Shown in pieces: positions 1-10,420 of a stretch of 64,000 nt of DNA. The translations under genes were made by a program, and so were the position numbers. The DNA is from Platynereis dumerilii (Eukaryota; Annelida; Polychaeta; Phyllodocida; Nereididae), in assembly GCA_026936325.1 (NCBI GenBank), contig JAPTHN010000001.1:6770560-6834559 (forward strand), given 5' to 3'. The notes under the pieces were generated by a model. The model was given only the letters and a program-made list of their open reading frames with translations, made no database searches and was not told the origin of the DNA. Numbering within the stretch: position 1 is the first letter of the stretch; each line of letters opens with the position of its first letter.

Positions 1-1110
1 CCTTATCCACTGAAATTAGTTTGAATCAGTCCATCTGATGTTTCAGGTAATAATATGGTGAGAAAAGAAGCTGATTGAGAAAAAGGATGAGGGATACTGA
101 AGACTGAGCAAGTTTTTTTTTTCGTGAAGTATTTAAAAAATGAAATGTGTGATTGCTACACACTTGATGAAAAGTACTACACCTACATGAAGAGGAGTAC
201 ACCTCGATGTGAGTGTTTGTCGCTGACGAGGTTCAAATTGTTAAGAGAAAAGCAAAGGCAAGTAGAATGAGATTATATCTGAAGACTTTCTAAATTTCCG
301 CATGATGTGAGCAATAGTGGGCTGAAGACAGGGGACATGTAAATGAAATTGTACTACAAAAATTAGAGGACTCGTGGGGACGCAAATAATTATGACCTGT
401 TACACTTTTGTGCCGTGTCAGTCATCTTTTCTTGATCTTATAAGAAAAATTATGTTCTAGAATAACAATCGTAATATATGTTCAACTGAATGAAATTTTC
501 ATAATGTCAAACTGTGCAATTATAATTCAGCTTATTATCACATAACATGTCCAACCTGGGTGTGGATTAGCTCAGTTTGCAGTGATCTAGCCTTCCAATG
601 GAATAATCCCGGTTCCGTTTCCAGGCCAGGTGACGAAAACCTTCATTTTCTTAAGTAGCTTATATTTTCCCTGCTTGTTCTGCTCCTATCTTGACCTATG
701 AAGTGATTTTAAATACAGGATGCAAAGGACAAATTATCCACAAATCCATCCCAAGTTGACAGCACCAAGATGTAACTATTTTTAAGAACAACTGAAAATC
801 TCCTGAGATGTTTCAGCATGAATACAAATGTTTACCGAAGAATTCCAGCCCAATTCCACTGAGAAGGTTGAGGTCTTTACTTTGGAGTCGAACTTCTCCT
901 GAGGGAATATTTTGTGTCAAAATAACAAGTGGAATAGAGCGGCAACATTGCTGCTATAAAGTAATGGCTCGACTTCAAGCATGTGATTAATTCTAAAGGA
1001 TAATGATTTTTATTGAATTATTGAATGAATGGTGAACTGTAAGAAGAAAAGTGTCTTTTTTTCTCTTAGTCGCATCACTTTGTTCTGCGATTTTTCAATG
1101 TGCGTTTTTT
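1..1110 (+). repeat. Dispersed repeat family A, copy 1 (contains tRNA-like core)
   Basis: This block recurs at about 2.74-5.06 kb, 5.19-6.12 kb continuing at 14.77-15.06 kb, and in part at 19.23-19.69 and 45.5-45.7 kb. Shared landmarks are the opening CCTTATCCACT, a stretch around 715-780 containing TACAGGATG and ATCCCAAGTTGACAGCACC, and TCGCATCACTT near the 3' end. At about 565-625 it has a tRNA-like head: an A-box-like TTAGCTCAGTTTGC and a B-box-like CCGGTTCCGTTTCC, so a tRNA-derived SINE was probably absorbed into the family. No open frame is shared between copies. The repeat may begin left of the window. Confidence 0.75.
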
Positions 1111-1685
1111 GCAACTACACTGCCCACAGATCCAGCCACTGTGTAGACCAGTGCCTAAAATTTGACATGGTTTTAACTGTTTTCCATACTGGTTTGCTCA
1201 AACCAACAGTTTCTGTCAAGACGAAATCAAATCGCGGAGAATTAAATCATCAAATTTGCAACAATTTATGTAGTTCACATAACCCCTTCTTTAATGATGA
1301 TCAAGCAGTCCCTTCAGAGTCTGAGCTACTGGAGGTGGAATGTGATTTGAAATAACTTTGGGCATATACATTCTCCCGAGCATTTACAAATGGACATTCA
1401 AAACCAGATTGGGAAAAAGCATAAATTTTCCAAATATTTTATTCATCAAATTTGTTAATATAAAATTATCAATACATTTTCTTGAGTAAAGTAGGCCCTT
1501 ACCATCTCACAAATTGATTTTGATGTCTTGCCCTTAACTGTGTTTTTACCTTAACACGTACTGTCTTCTTCAAAATAAATACCATCCATGACCCACATCA
1601 TTAGAAATATAGTTACAAATTGCGAAAATAGTACGTCCAGTTGCCAAAATAACCTATGTAACTGCAAAAGTGACTGCAGCAACAT
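1111..1685. other. No recognisable feature
   Basis: AT-rich sequence. Short open frames are not conserved and show no domain. I see no terminal repeats. Confidence 0.5.
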
Positions 1686-1925
1686 TTCAATCACTGAGGC
1701 AAGGCAGCCAATCTACATTTCCATCTCTTTCCATAAACAGAGCAAGGGAAGGTATTTACTCTTCCATAGTCATTACCTCATTCAATCTGCTTCCTCCCAC
1801 ACATTACAGTAACATGAATCTGGAAAATTTATATTGAGAAAAATAGCTAAAATTAAAGAAAGAATAAAAGGCAGAACAGGAAATAGCACCAGTATGCTTT
1901 GGAAGTTGATACTTCTCTGTTATAT
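1686..1925 (+). repeat. Dispersed repeat family B, copy 1
   Basis: The sequence from AATCTACATTTCCATCTC through CATTACAGTAACATGAATC, and on past a GGCAGAACAGGAAA stretch, recurs at 17960-18190 in the same orientation and at about 42850-42960 inverted. It is non-coding and of unknown class. Confidence 0.75.
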
Positions 1926-2740
1926 TACAATGTTGACAGAGAAAGAAAGATAGATTAATTTCGATGCTGTATAATGTAATTTAACCAGGTTGTTAAATTT
2001 TTTATAAGCACCGGACATCTGTATCATTTCTTACATACAGTACATATTTAATTTTATATTACTTGTGTGCACATGTGAATATTGCTTCTTTTAATTGCAT
2101 GACATTTCATACTCAATCTCGGATTACTTTAATTCCATCCCACATGTGTCTGAGACAAATTGAATGTTTGAGCCCAGATCAAGCAACCCACAATGTAGGC
2201 GGGTGAAGAGGTGTATTCTCAACGTTAGCACATACTTTCTCTCCATAAGGAATTAACATCGGAAGCATATCATTTTCTTATATATGTGCCATTGCACAGA
2301 CATTAAAGAGGTTGTAGTTATTAAATCCAGTATTTGAGAAATTATGCCATGTGGTAACAATGATTTTAGGGTGATCACAGTGCTAGTTTTGTGAATTTGA
2401 CATAAATCGCTTAGAGATCTTTGCAGATTAGCGGTCCAAACAGTTTCAAGATGAACATTCAACGAATCAACGTGCTATTGTGATGTCACTGGCTTAAGAG
2501 TTCTTTAATGATTTTGTTTGTGTCAGTTATTACAGCATCAGTTTATTCAACATATATAATATCTGGCAGCATAGGTGTTAATAAACAAACTTATTAACCA
2601 ATTCAAAGTATGTACCTAATAAAAAGATTAGGAGAACAACAAGCAACTGTCAGTGACGTGGCAAAGCCAGATTGCTTAATGAAAAACAGGAAATACATTT
2701 TTCCTATGGGCCGCCATTCTGCAAAGAGCTTTTATGAAAT
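1926..2740. other. No recognisable feature
   Basis: AT-rich spacer between repeat copies. It has no repeat ends, tRNA-like boxes or convincing coding frame. Confidence 0.5.
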
Positions 2741-5060
2741 GGGGTGGGTGAGAAACTTCTGAAGACTATTCCTATCAGGGAAAATTAATAAATTACAGGG
2801 GAGGAAAAGGAGCATATGAAGAAGAAGTGTGAGGGAGACTCACTCAAGACTCAGGAAGTTTTTTTTTTTTTCATGATATGAAATATTTATACATTGAAAT
2901 GTTAATGAAACGTATTACCTAACTGAGCACAGTCTACCGTTTAAGCAACTACAGCAGGTTACTGTGGCACAAAGTATAACATAAAGAGGAGACGAGGGCA
3001 ATTAGACTACATTTGAACATTTTACCAATACCACATGATGTGCACCTTTTGGCAAAAATAATGGGCTGAAGACGAGGGGGCATTCATCTTGAATGTTACT
3101 GGAAAATTATAGCACCTATGGAGATGCAATGAAAGACACTTTTTTGCCCAGTCAGTCATCCTTTCTAGCTTTTATATGTTCTATGACTCTGGCTTAATGA
3201 AGTTTTAATAACGCCAAACTGTACAGTTGTAGGTCAGCTTGTTATCAATTATTAGCTAAGCTTGCAGTACACTAGCCTTCTGATGGAATAGTCGTGGTTT
3301 TCGTTTCTAGGCTAGGTGACAAAGACCTTTAATTTCTTAAAGCAGCTTATAGGCCTATTTTCCCTGCTTAACCTGTCTTATTCTCAACCTGTCTTGGCCT
3401 ATCAAGTACATAAATACAGGATGAAAAGGACAAATTAACCACAAATCCATCCCAAGTTGACAGCACCAAGATACATCTATTTCTAGAAACAACTCAAAAT
3501 CTCCTGAGATGTTTTGAAATGAATAACAATGTTCACTGAAGACTTCCAGCCTAACTCAACTGAGAAGGTAGAGGTCTTTAAGTTGGAGTCAAATTTCTTC
3601 TCAGGGAATATTTGGTGTCAAAATAACAAGTAGAATAAAGTATCATTGCTGCTTTCAAGTGATGGTTAAACTTCAAGCTTGTGATTAACTTTAAGGCATA
3701 ATAACTTTAACTGCGTTATTCAATGAATTGTGAACTGTAAAAAGAAAAGGTGCACGCACACTGTAAGAAATGACCGTGTTTTTCTGGCTAAAAGAACCGT
3801 AAATTTATTGTTATTTTTTCAGTATTTTTTTAAAACAGACTTTGTCTGTGAATTTACAGTTCTTTGTCAGTTACAAATTGACTCCAAGATAAATTTACTG
3901 CAACATGTCATTTAACATTCAGTTCACGTTAATGAACAATTACTACAACCGTTAATTTACTGGAAACTTGTAATATGCAGACAAAACACATGAATTGGCC
4001 AAACAATCAATACACCGGGTCAGATTAGGAACTATAAACAAGAGATTGCATGGACTTCAACCACGGAACATGTGGTGCCATCTATAACATATGCTTTACA
4101 CAGCTGTTAATCAAACTTAATTTATAACTTATCTGAAGGTAAGGGAACATCCTCATTCATATGATCTTAAAGATGCTGTCCTTATTCAAAAGTTGTTATA
4201 TTTATATATGACATTGACATTTGTTTGAGTCTTATGATGTGATCTAAAGAATGACACTATTAAAACCAAAATAACCCAGGCGCAGTCTGCATCAATACAA
4301 CATACTTCGATAAACTTGACAACTGGTTCTCTTGGAAAATATCCATCAATTTTATGGTTTGTGAGGAACGTGTGCGAATTAATTGCTGGGTATAATTGAT
4401 GGACTTACTTCCCTGCTGTCGAGCAAGAGATGAGCAAGGCTGAGCCTGGAGTCAGTGGCTGTCTCACTCTCTCAGCTGATTCCTACAGCTATGCGACTGT
4501 TAAATCACACGCTTAGTCTGTTGTTTCACACTTGTGCAATAAGTAAGAATAACACATACTATCCGTATTTTTACAGTACATTATACAGCTCCTTGCATTC
4601 TTTACATTCTATGATTGACAGTTGATATAACTGTAAAATATACTTTAAATAAACTGTTTTATATATGTACATTATACCGTAATATCACTTTGTTGAATCT
4701 GCAAAATTACAGTTCAATGTACCAATCTGCATTTTACGGTTCATTGTCCTGTTCAGGTTTATTAGTACTTTTACAGTTCTTAGACCTGGAACAAAGTTGC
4801 CAGTTAATTTAACTGTAAAATTTAACGGGAATTTTTTGCAGTGCATGGCATTCTTCAAAACCTTTCAAATTGTGTATTTTTTCCTCGGAGTCGCATCACT
4901 TGGTTTCTGCTCGGTTTTTCAATGTAGTATATGTTTTTCGGACATTTTTCACAAGCAATGGGATTTATTGCAATATTACTTTATGCAGAAAAAACCTTCC
5001 ATATGGACTGATTTGCCTTCACACTGCTACATGCATAAGTGAGTAGGTCATATTGGTTGA
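2741..5060 (+). repeat. Dispersed repeat family A, copy 2, interrupted by a transposon
   Basis: Homologous to copy 1 with the same order of landmarks: the tRNA-like block near 3250-3330, TACAGGATG near 3415, and GAGATGTTTT near 3505. It is interrupted at 3759-4843 by a CACTG-ended element. The family resumes at 4844 and reaches the TCGCATCACTTGG motif near 4890, as copy 3 does near 14.92 kb. The resumption supports the limits given for the insertion. Confidence 0.75.
3759..4843 (+). mobile_element. CACTG-ended DNA transposon, copy A (CMC/EnSpm-like, non-autonomous)
   Basis: The left end reads CACTGTAAGAAATGACCGTG. The right end, read inward, starts CACTGCAAAAAATTCCCG. These make a short imperfect terminal inverted repeat, followed by many subterminal TTTACAGTT / ACCGTAAA motifs. 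Both flanks carry CA, consistent with a 2 bp target duplication. The two terminal halves recur inverted at 59185-59465 and 53485-53838 and together define a larger copy B. There is no transposase frame. CACTG termini with a 2 bp duplication fit the CACTA/Mirage/Chapaev (CMC) group, but the class assignment is inference. Confidence 0.65.
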
Positions 5061-5189
5061 TAGAGCCTGTTATAGTCCTGTATATGAAGCTAGATACTAA
5101 AACTTGGCATAGGTCATTTCACAGCCAATTTTCGGGCCAGTTAAGCTCTTTAAGCCAATAAAATGCTCTAACAAATATGACATCATCGG

Positions 5190-6120
5190 GCTCCTTATCC
5201 ACTCAAGTCTGTTTGAATCAGTACTTTTGACGTTTGCAGTGATAGCAAGGGAGGAAAAGTATTTATACAATGATATGTTTGATGGCTACATTCAAGATGA
5301 GAAGTATTGCATGAAGAAGTGGAAAACTCCCGTGCGACTGTGGTATGCTGACGAGATTCCCTCCCCGAATTGTTAAGAGATGTCCAGACAAGAGGAACGA
5401 CATTATTTAACCAAAATATTTCACTAATGCCACATGATGTGCACCTTTAGCAAAAGTAATGGGCTGAAGACAGGAGGGCATTAGGATTTAATTTTACTGG
5501 GATATTAGGGCACACATAGAGATGTGATGAAAGAAAGAGTTGGAGTTATAAACATGTTACACTTTTGTCCATGTCAGTCATCTTTTCTTGCTTTTTTTTG
5601 TGTTCTTAAAATAACAATCGTAAGTACATGCTTAATGAAATCTTTAAAGCATGAAACTGTACAATTACATACAGGTCAACTTGTTATCCATTACATATCT
5701 GAGGAGGAGTGGGTTTGCATTAGTTCAGTTGGCAGTGAGTTGCCCTTCCGATGGCATAATCCTGGTTTTGTTTCCATGCCAGGTGACCAAGACCTTTATG
5801 TTCTTCAAGCAGCTTCAATTATATTTTCCTTCTTTGTTCTCCCTCTGACTAAATTGGCATATTAAGTGCATAAATATTGGATGTAAAGGACAAATTATCC
5901 ACACATCCATCTCATGTTGACTGCACCTTAATACATCTATTTTTAGCAAAAACTCAAAATGTCCTGAGATGTTTTGATGTGAATACAAATGTTTACAGAA
6001 GAATTCCAGTAAATTCCACTGAGAAAGATGTCAGTAAACTGGCATAAACTTTTTCCTCAGGGAATGTATGATTTCAAAATAACAAGTAGAGTAGAAGGCA
6101 ACACTGTTACTCTAAATTAT
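5190..6120 (+). repeat. Dispersed repeat family A, copy 3, 5' part
   Basis: It starts CCTTATCCACTCAAG and follows copy 1 through the tRNA-like region near 5715-5790 (TTAGTTCAGTTGGCAG, then TGGTTTTGTTTCC) and on to AACAAGTAGAGTAGAAGGC. It is cut at 6120 by the Harbinger element and resumes at 14769, so the two parts were once continuous. Confidence 0.75.
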
Positions 6121-6166
6121 GCCCCATTCTCACGGGAGATGACAGTAAGCTTTTTATCAACGGCGG
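6121..6166 (+). repeat. Harbinger left terminal inverted repeat
   Basis: Pairs with 14724-14768. CATTCTCACGG is identical, then diverged, then CTTTTT and AACGGCGGCG are shared. Confidence 0.85.
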
Positions 6167-6361
6167 CGCAGAGCCAGACGAATTCTTGCAAGATTTTCAG
6201 TTAGGACGGCGCGAAGGGCAATTATGTAATCAATTAAGGCTAATCGATAACCATGCAGCGAAAGCCACGGCGGGGTTCTTTTTGTTCCCTGCGGGGAAGA
6301 AAAGTTGTACGCCGTCATCAAAAGTTCGCCGGGGGGAAAGAAATTTCCTCCTCCTGCGGGA

Positions 6362-6393
6362 TACTTTTATATCGCCCCGTGATATAAAAAGTA
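6362..6393 (+). promoter_or_regulatory. TATA-containing hairpin upstream of the transposase
   Basis: An almost perfect inverted repeat, TACTTTTATATC then a 7 nt loop then GATATAAAAAGTA, lies about 290 bp before the transposase ATG. The right arm contains a TATA-box-like GATATAAAAAG on the transposase strand. A promoter role is inferred from position only. Confidence 0.4.
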
Positions 6394-6682
6394 CCCCGCA
6401 GGGAACCTATAACTGCCCCTCAGTGAACCTATTTCACCGCGGCGGACTATATTTTCACAACGCCGGGGATTGCTTTTACGACTGCGGGAATGGTTTTGTT
6501 CTCCACGGGGATGTCTGTAGGCCCGAGGGCACATCGCCGGGAATGAAAAGCATGACGCCGTTGTCAAGGGCACCGCGGCGGAGGAGGGCGCTGCGAAAGC
6601 CAATAAAAAGGGCCGCAGAGGGCCGCCTTGCTTCACTTGCTGCTTGACCTTTGAAGGGGACACTCCTGGATGCTGGACAGAC

Positions 6683-7957
6683 ATGATGGCTGATGAAGAT
6701 GCTGGGGAAGACCTTGACGTTGCTGTTGTTGCTGCTGTTGCTGGTGCTTATTATCTAAGAAGAATACGGAGAAGGAGGAAGATGAAGAGATGGTGGATTC
6801 GGAATTGGCTGCTGCAGAGGGAACAACATGGCCATTTCTACCAGCTGCTGCCTGAATTGGCCAACAATGATGTCTCTGGCTACTACAACTTCTGCAGAAT
6901 GCCTCCTGACATTTTTGCTGAAATCCTGGCTGCTGTGGCTCCTGCAATTACAAAACAAGACACCAACATGAGGAGGGCTCTGGAACCTGGATTGAAGTTG
7001 GCAGTCACCCTACGGTACATGGCGACAGGAGAGAGCTACAAGTCCTTGGCCTACGGTTTCAGAGTGGCTCCCAACACCATCTGCAATTTTATCCCCAGTG
7101 TCTGCATTGCCATCATGCGAGCTTACGAACATCTGCTGGCCCTGCCAATGGATCCAGCATCCTGGAAGGAAGTTGCCAAGGGCTTCGAGAAGAGGTGGAA
7201 CATGCCCCATTGCATCGGAGCACTGGATGGGAAGCATGTTGGCATCAGATGTCCTCGGAAAGCTGGGTCAATCTACTTCAACTACAAGGGCTTCCATTCC
7301 ATTGTGCTTATGGCTTTGGTGGATTCTGACTACAAGTTCCTCTACGTGCAGGCTGGATGCCAAGGAAGCTCATCGGATGGAGGAGTCTTCCTGGACACAA
7401 GGCTGAGGGACCTGCTGGAAGAAGAACGACTTGGGCTACCCCCTGCTGAACCTCTACCTGGCACAGTTGGGAATCCTTTTCCATACTTCATCGTTGGAGA
7501 TGAGGCCTTCCCCCTGATGAGCTGGTTGCTGAAGCCTGTTCCAAGAAGAAACCTTGACATCCCCTCCAGAGTCTACAACTACAGAATTTCAAGAGCCAGG
7601 AGAGTGGTGGAGAATGCCTTCGGTATCCTGTCCCACAGGTTCAGATGCTTCCTAACTACGATGCCCCAGAAACCCGGCAGAGTGGCAGCCATCACTCTGG
7701 CAGCCTGCACTCTACACAATCTTCTGCGAGACAGAATAGGAATTCATCGAGCCATGGACAACGACGTAATGGACAGAGAAGATCCTGCAACCCATGAAGT
7801 CACTGAAGGACTGTGGAGAGGAGACCCCTTGCATGACCTTGGATTCGCTCCAGCATATGGAAATGCCACAAGACAAGCCAAACAGTACCGAGACTACCTA
7901 CGAGACTATGTGAACAGCCCAGCAGGAAGTGTCCCCTGGCAGATGGACAGAATTTGA
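6683..7957 (+). CDS. PIF/Harbinger DDE transposase (DDE_Tnp_4 type)
   Basis: An uninterrupted 424-residue protein starting at ATG 6683. The frame is open to 6644, but that earlier codon is TTG, so 6683 is preferred, with ATG 6686 directly after it. The N-terminus is acidic and then very basic (RRIRRRRKMKR, about residues 26-36), a likely nuclear or DNA-binding segment. A helical region follows (about 85-180) and then the catalytic core. Motifs are IGALDGKH with D182, GSSSDGGVF with D232, VGDEAFPL with D273, and RRVVENAFGIL with E310. D182, D273 and E310 match the DDE positions of DDE_Tnp_4 nucleases. The family cuts and pastes DNA at the element ends, usually needing the partner Myb/MADF-like protein, here encoded on the opposite strand of the same element. 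Length is typical. No stop or frameshift is visible, so it may be functional. A CAG tract starts just after the stop. Confidence 0.92.
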   Translation: MMADEDAGEDLDVAVVAAVAGAYYLRRIRRRRKMKRWWIRNWLLQREQHGHFYQLLPELANNDVSGYYNFCRMPPDIFAEILAAVAPAITKQDTNMRRALEPGLKLAVTLRYMATGESYKSLAYGFRVAPNTICNFIPSVCIAIMRAYEHLLALPMDPASWKEVAKGFEKRWNMPHCIGALDGKHVGIRCPRKAGSIYFNYKGFHSIVLMALVDSDYKFLYVQAGCQGSSSDGGVFLDTRLRDLLEEERLGLPPAEPLPGTVGNPFPYFIVGDEAFPLMSWLLKPVPRRNLDIPSRVYNYRISRARRVVENAFGILSHRFRCFLTTMPQKPGRVAAITLAACTLHNLLRDRIGIHRAMDNDVMDREDPATHEVTEGLWRGDPLHDLGFAPAYGNATRQAKQYRDYLRDYVNSPAGSVPWQMDRI

Positions 7958-7963
7958 AGATGA

Positions 7964-8002
7964 AGCAGAGCAGCAGCAGCAGCAGCAGCAGCAACAGCAA
8001 TT
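7964..8002 (+). repeat. CAG trinucleotide tract
   Basis: About eleven CAG-type triplets with one CAA lie just after the transposase stop codon. Confidence 0.9.
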
Positions 8003-8224
8003 CAATGCCCCCCTTAAAAAACCACAAATTAACCCAGCCCTTGTAAGGGCTTACCACTTCCTCCAGAAAGAGCAGGCCTTGTACACATCTTTATGTTGAC
8101 AAACCCCCCCCCCCCCAAAAAAAAAAGCCCTCCCTGCAACAACTACATATTTTGTGACGTACATAAAATAGCAAATTTTTAGCTTTGTATCTATCTGTAC
8201 AACCCATTTAAATCACTTTCACTT

Positions 8225-8228
8225 CCTC

Positions 8229-8259
<31 letters not shown>

Positions 8260-8301
8260 GCCTATCTATCCATCTATCTATCTATCTGACTATCTGTCTG
8301 A

Positions 8302-8367
<66 letters not shown>

Positions 8368-8492
8368 GTCTATCTATCTATCCAAGTGCAATCCCTGCAA
8401 AGTGACGATAACTGCTTTTGTTTTCTGCAGTGTATATATGTAACGAGCATTGTGTTCCATCTATCTATCTATCTATCTGTCTATCTATCTGC

Positions 8493-8538
<46 letters not shown>

Positions 8539-8721
8539 GTCTATCTATCTATCTATGCAAGTGCAATCCCTGCAAAGTGACGATAACTGCTTTTGTTTTC
8601 TGCAGTGTATATAAATGTAACGAGCATTGTGTTCCATCTATCTATCTATCTGTCTATCTGTCTATCTGTCTATCTGTCTATCTGTCTGTCTATGTGCCTA
8701 TCTGTCTATCTATCTATGTGC

Positions 8722-8766
<45 letters not shown>

Positions 8767-8923
8767 CAAGTGTCATCACTGCAAAATGACGATCACTCGT
8801 TTTTCTTTGCTGCAGTGTATATGCGACGTCCAAATATTTTCTTCTATATAGCTATCTATCTGCCTATCTATCTGCCTATCTATCTGTCTATCTATCTGCC
8901 TATCTATCTGTCTATCTATCTGC

Positions 8924-8956
<33 letters not shown>

Positions 8957-9089
8957 CAAGTGTCATCACTGCAAAATGACGATCACTCGTTTTTCTTTGC
9001 TGCAGTGTATATGCGACGTCCAAATATTTTCTTCTATATAGCTATCTATCTGCCTATCTATCTGCCTATCTATCTGTCTATCTATCTGC

Positions 9090-9127
<38 letters not shown>

Positions 9128-9169
9128 GCCTATCTATCCATCTATCTATCTATTTGACTATCTGTCTGA

Positions 9170-9225
<56 letters not shown>

Positions 9226-9226
9226 A
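8225..9226 (+). repeat. Compound TCTA/TCTG microsatellite with an embedded higher-order unit
   Basis: About 1 kb of CTAT tetranucleotides with CTGT, CTGC and CTGA variants. Four non-repeat spacers at about 8382-8459, 8553-8636, 8764-8852 and 8953-9042 share TGCAA(A)GTGACGATAACTG-like and CTGCAGTGTATAT cores. The tract is therefore a tandem array of units of about 170-210 bp, each carrying its own expanded microsatellite. The last two spacers are nearly identical. Long frames across it (YLSIYLSI) are repeat artefacts. Confidence 0.9.
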
Positions 9227-9563
9227 TTAATTAAAGTGGTGAAAAAACTTTAATTAAGAAAGCAGAAATGCCACCTGTACTGGTTAAGCAGAAAGTGAAA
9301 ATGGGCCAAAAAAAAAAGAAGGGAAATAGCACCTTGCTTTTATGAAGGTGTTTAAAATTTACAAGGGCCAGGACCGGATTTTTTTTTTGGGGAATTTGTC
9401 AACTTTTTTTTTTTGGGGCTCTTTTCATTTTTGCTCTTGTTTGTCATCGCAAGAGTTTTTTTAGTCAACATAAGATGTGTACGTGGCCAGCTCTTTTTGG
9501 AGGATTTGGTGGCCCTTAAAAGGGCCAGGGGTTTTTTTTTTTTTCAGACGACTTGAACAGGCA
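9227..9563. other. Harbinger spacer between the two gene ends
   Basis: A short spacer with several poly-A and poly-T runs between the microsatellite and the stop of the convergent MADF gene. No gene is visible. Confidence 0.5.
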
Positions 9564-10420
9564 TCACTTCCTTGGAGAGGGCATGTTGACTTGGCTCCAC
9601 TGGAACGACAATGGAGTTTGCCGCTGGTGGACAACTGTCGGCTGCTGCTGCTGCTGTAGAGACTGCTGCTGCTGCTGTAGAGACTGCTGCTGCTGCTGTA
9701 GAGACTGCTGCTGCTGCTGTAGTGGTGGCTGCTGCTGCTGTAGTGGTGGCTGCTGCTGCTGTAGTGGTGGCTGCTGCTGCTGTAGAGACTGCTGCTGTAG
9801 TGGTGGCTGCTGCTGCTGTAGAGACTGCTGCTGCTGTTGTGGCTGATGCTGCTGTAGAGGCTGGTGCTGCTGCTGCTGTAGTGGCTGCTGCTGTACTGGC
9901 TGCTGCTGCTGCCCAAAAGAGGGTCCAGGGAAGCCAAGCTTCTGGGGGCTGTCAAGCATCAGCTGGCTGAAGCTTAAAGATGACTGCTGCAGGGCTGGAG
10001 TCTGGCTTCGAATTGGCTGCAGGGACTGGAACTGGCTGCTGCTGCTTGGCTGGGACTGCAACTGCTGGCGTGGAGGCTGGGACTGCATCTGAAGACTTGG
10101 CTGCTGGGGCTGCTGGGGCTGATGCTGAGTTGTTGGAGGCTGCTGCAAGTCCTCGTTGACAAAGGATGGAGCTGGACCAGGAGGAGGGATGTATTGGTGC
10201 TGCTGCTGCCCTAGGATCATCTCCACATTCTCTTGCTGCATCATCAGGATTTTATCTTGGACGGCCGCCTGTACGAAGTAGTTGTCCGTCTGGCTCAAGG
10301 AGTGCAGGAGGCGAAGTCTCAGGGCACGGTTCATGTTCTTCCCAGATGTGAAGATACTCCTGCACATGTTCTGCAACTGGTGTACTTCTGGATCCAGCCT
10401 GTGAGCAGTCTGTGGGCACT
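9564..10420 (-). CDS. C-terminal polyglutamine block of the Harbinger MADF protein (second coding block)
   Basis: The frame is open from 10420 to the TGA at 9564-9566, about 284 residues. It has no good start of its own (the longest stretch begins at TTG), so it looks like a continuation of the gene starting at 13974. It opens with a helical stretch, HRLDPEVHQLQNMCRS then RALRLRLLHSLSQTDNYF, followed by MMQQENVEMILGQQQ. This is loosely like the short helical BESS-type segment that follows MADF domains. The rest is proline/glutamine rich with long Q runs encoded by the CTG array. It is separated from the upstream block by the 10421-12337 element. Its open frame starts right after a TAG at the element's edge, which could be a splice acceptor or simply a stop. 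Confidence 0.65.
9640..9905 (+). repeat. CTG/CAG triplet array (codes for Q runs on -)
   Basis: Clusters of three to five CTG triplets are separated by TAGAGA, TAGTGGTGG or similar spacers, giving a minisatellite-like 18-24 bp periodicity. On the minus strand these read as runs of glutamine broken by SL or PPL. Confidence 0.9.

Noticed and set aside
6186-6647. 153-codon frame in the Harbinger left end
   Set aside because: Due to high GC and few stops; no conserved motif, and it overlaps the terminal repeat and promoter region.
8386-9157. Long frames of YLSIYLSI repeats over the microsatellite
   Set aside because: Pure translation of a tetranucleotide repeat in all phases; no coding signal.
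9553-9970. Plus-strand cysteine-rich and alanine-rich frames opposite the polyQ block
   Set aside because: Shadow of the CTG array; the minus-strand Q frame continues a DNA-binding protein.
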